Part shown: positions 62,060 through 64,000 of the stretch, piece after piece
Position numbering within the stretch: position 1 is the first letter of the stretch
How the letters are laid out: every line of letters starts with the position of its first letter
Origin: Guillardia theta CCMP2712
Lineage: Eukaryota; Cryptophyceae; Pyrenomonadales; Geminigeraceae
Assembly (NCBI RefSeq): GCF_000315625.1
Contig: NW_005434630.1
Coordinates: 68,559-132,558 of the forward strand
Direction: 5' to 3'
Length of the DNA: 64,000 bases
The notes under the pieces: model-generated
The model's input: the letters and a program-made list of their open reading frames with translations, nothing else
Databases searched by the model: none
What the model was told of the DNA's origin: nothing
Made by a program: the position numbers and the translations under genes

Positions 62060-62436
62060 TCTCGTGTGTCTCCTCCTCCTCTCCTCCTCCTCTTCCTCTC
62101 TCGCGCCCTTCCCTTCTGCGTTTTCGCTTCCGCTACCCTCTGTTTTCGCCTTGGGAATGCTAGGGACCTCGTACCTCTATCTCCCCGACCTACTTCTAAT
62201 CCATTAATACCTGACTTATGAAATATCCTACCTTAAACCCCCAACTCACTGCACTCGAAAGGTGAGTCACTGTAGGACGAAAATGCAGAATTCGTAGGAG
62301 GAGCGAAAGTAGAGGCGACATTTGGAAAGAGGAAGCGATCTAGCAGCAGGCTGAAGGGAGCAGGAGACTGAAGGAGGGAGAAGAGGAAGACTAGGAGCTG
62401 AAGGCTAAGAAGGAGAGTTTTAGAGGCGTTTCCCCT
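62060..62436. other. Intergenic spacer
   Basis: 377 bp between two minus-strand genes (the kinase ends at 62437, the WD40-like gene starts at 62059). It contains a short CT-rich run at ~62070-62110 and otherwise ordinary sequence. It should hold the promoter of the WD40-like gene; no motif stands out. Confidence 0.5.
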
Positions 62437-64000
62437 TTACTGTTGATGACACCATTCTCTTGTAGCTCCTCTGCTGCTTCGCCGCTCGAATCTTTCACCT
62501 CCATCTTCCTCTTCTTCACTCGAGTCGTCCTCTTCCTCCTTCCTTTCTTGCTGGCTGTCTCCATCCGCTTTCTTCTCGGCACCTGCCTCCATCCTCTTCT
62601 TCTTCTCCTCTTGCGCGTGCAACTCTGCATGCAGGGTTTCGAGTTCTTTCTCAAAATCATTCAGTTCGTCGGGCTCCTCAACAGCCCTGCTGGCACTCGT
62701 TGCGACGGGCGAGCCAGCGCTCGAGCTTCCGTCGGAATGCTTCGAGTCCTCCTCGTTGAAGTACCTGGGAGCAGCATCGTACTGCAAGGGCGACCTTCTC
62801 TCTGGACTCCTTGACTGTGAGGAAGCCCTCCGCACCCTTGCCTGCACTTCAACGTCAGAGGAAGGGAGCAGCACCATGCCTAACCACCTTTCCAACATGC
62901 GCTAGTCTTCGCATCAAAGGAGGAAACTCGCCCATGATCTCTTCGAAGTCTACTCTCATCAGTTGAAACAATTCTGCTGGCTCCGTGGAACATTTTCCAG
63001 TTGCATCCTGCCCCAACGAGACTACATCTGCAGTCCGCAACTCCGCAACTGTCAGCGCAACCTCCCCGAAGAAATCGCCTGAAAATATAGTGAGGAGCAA
63101 GAGTGAACAGGAGAAGGATTAGAGGGGGTCAAGAATTCGTCCGAGGGACACCAACAAGTTGCAAGACACAATCCAAGAGCAATTCTAGAGCAACAAAGTC
63201 ATGAATTACCTGTAGTTAATCTATCCACACGCTCCCCGTCCACAAGAATTTCCATCGCTCCCGAGTTGATAAAGTACATGCTGTCCCCTTGGTCGCCGGC
63301 ATTGATTAAAGCCTCACCCTTTGCCACCCTCACCAGCCGCAACTTCCTCGTGATTTTCTCCAACAGCATTGGATCGATGTTGGCAAACAGTGGCAATTTC
63401 CTGATCAACAAGAACGCACGATGCGAAGCATGGAGGTTTCCTGGCCCCGACCCCTCCGACTCTTCAGGTGCCTCGACAATCCATGGATGCTGCTGACATT
63501 GACGAGCCGAAAATCTCTGAGATGGATCGACGACCAGCATCTTCGATATCAAATCTTTGGCATCTGGAGATACTCCGTCCCAATACGGAGAGGGAAAATC
63601 ATACTGACCTTGGCAAATCTGTTCGAATAAGACAGAAGTCTTTTGATCAAAGAACGGAGGAAATCCACATAGCATTACGTACATCACAATACCCACTGAC
63701 CAGATGTCAACCTCTGGTCCATAATAGATGGATTTGCGCTTGGGATCAATGATCTCCGGTGCCACATAGGTCGGTGTACCACATAGTGTCTTCATGCTTG
63801 ATTGTTCGGTAGTGATGGAGGATAGTCCAAAGTCTGCAAGCTTGATTGTATAGTAGTCTGGTGATTCAGGATTGCTAGATGCGTACAATAGATTCTCAGG
63901 TTTGATGTCTCTATGGGCAATTGCTATGCTGTGCAGGTATGCTACAGCACTCAAAACATCAGATATCATCACGATGGCATCCCTTTCCTGGAAATGATCC
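62437..64000 (-). CDS. CaMK-like Ser/Thr kinase with C-terminal cyclic-nucleotide-binding domain, 5' end outside window
   Basis: The frame is open to the window end; the N-lobe is missing. Exons 64000-63210, 63078-62888 and 62841-62437 join in phase. Kinase motifs are complete for the C-lobe: IAHRDIKPENLL, LADFGLSS, LCGTPTYVAPEII and DIWSVGIVMYVMLCGFPPFF, of CaMK/CDPK character. Directly after it comes a cyclic-nucleotide-binding fold: LLEKITRKLRLVRVAKGEAL, GDQGDSMYFINSGAMEILVD, then FFGEVALTVAELRTADVV, which has the Glu and Arg of the phosphate-binding cassette, then LMRVDFEEIM. A disordered Ser- then Glu/Lys-rich tail (EEEDDSSEEEEDGGERF) ends at 62437. In PKG the CNB domains lie N-terminal to the kinase; here a single one follows it. 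It probably acts as a cAMP/cGMP-responsive or phospholipid-tuned kinase. Ligand binding is not proven. Confidence 0.85.

Overview
This is eukaryotic nuclear DNA from a draft assembly (one 100-N gap at 58892-58991). Introns are short (mostly 44-65 nt) and nearly all GT-AG, with two probable GC-AG cases. Genes are packed on both strands and sometimes sit less than 60 bp apart. Intergenic DNA alternates between GC-rich islands, G-rich tracts and pyrimidine/purine microsatellites. Several proteins begin with signal peptides followed by Phe-containing, basic/Ser-rich leaders. Together this fits a secondary-plastid alga, most likely a cryptophyte such as Guillardia theta. The species is an inference; no rRNA or organelle marker is present.

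Layout. 1-885: 3' end of an ankyrin-repeat gene (+). 925-2048: a five-exon chymotrypsin-fold peptidase with a Cys at the nucleophile position (-), preceded 13 nt upstream by a possible 54-aa membrane protein. 3150-4168: a micro-exon polytopic membrane protein (+). 4370-5487: nuclear cap-binding subunit CBP20 (-). 6904-31155: one enormous gene (+) for a receptor-like protein with a signal peptide, a huge Cys-rich GCC2/GCC3 (ephrin-receptor-like) array, a beta-propeller-like section, one transmembrane helix, a DxxTG repeat region and about 1,400 residues of Lys/Glu-rich coiled coil. Inside it lies a 2,734-bp near-identical tandem duplication whose reading frames are scrambled.

31711-33168: DONSON-like replication factor (-). 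33624-35651: ankyrin protein (+) whose stop codon lies in a 52-bp tandem repeat. 36075-36965: Rab11 (-). 39381-41427: secreted-type ankyrin protein (+). 41610-43015: Shewanella-like PPP phosphatase (-). 44613-46050: C2-domain protein (+). 46949-51177: LacZ-type GH2 beta-galactosidase with a trefoil-like insertion (+). 51236-52701: secreted-type ankyrin protein (-). 53562-54910: BCS1-type AAA ATPase (+). 55550-58195: TAF1A-like Pol I factor with an N-terminal zinc-finger-like segment (+). 59562-62059: signal-peptide WD40-like propeller (-). 62437-64000: CaMK-like kinase with a C-terminal cyclic-nucleotide-binding domain (-), running off the window.

The genes do not form an operon-like pathway. 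Most are eukaryotic housekeeping functions (cap binding, replication initiation, Pol I transcription, Rab11 trafficking, complex III assembly). They are mixed with lineage-specific signalling and surface genes: four ankyrin proteins, the giant receptor-like gene and the kinase-CNB fusion. Exon models were spliced by eye from splice sites, phase and homology; several 5' or 3' ends are flagged as unresolved.
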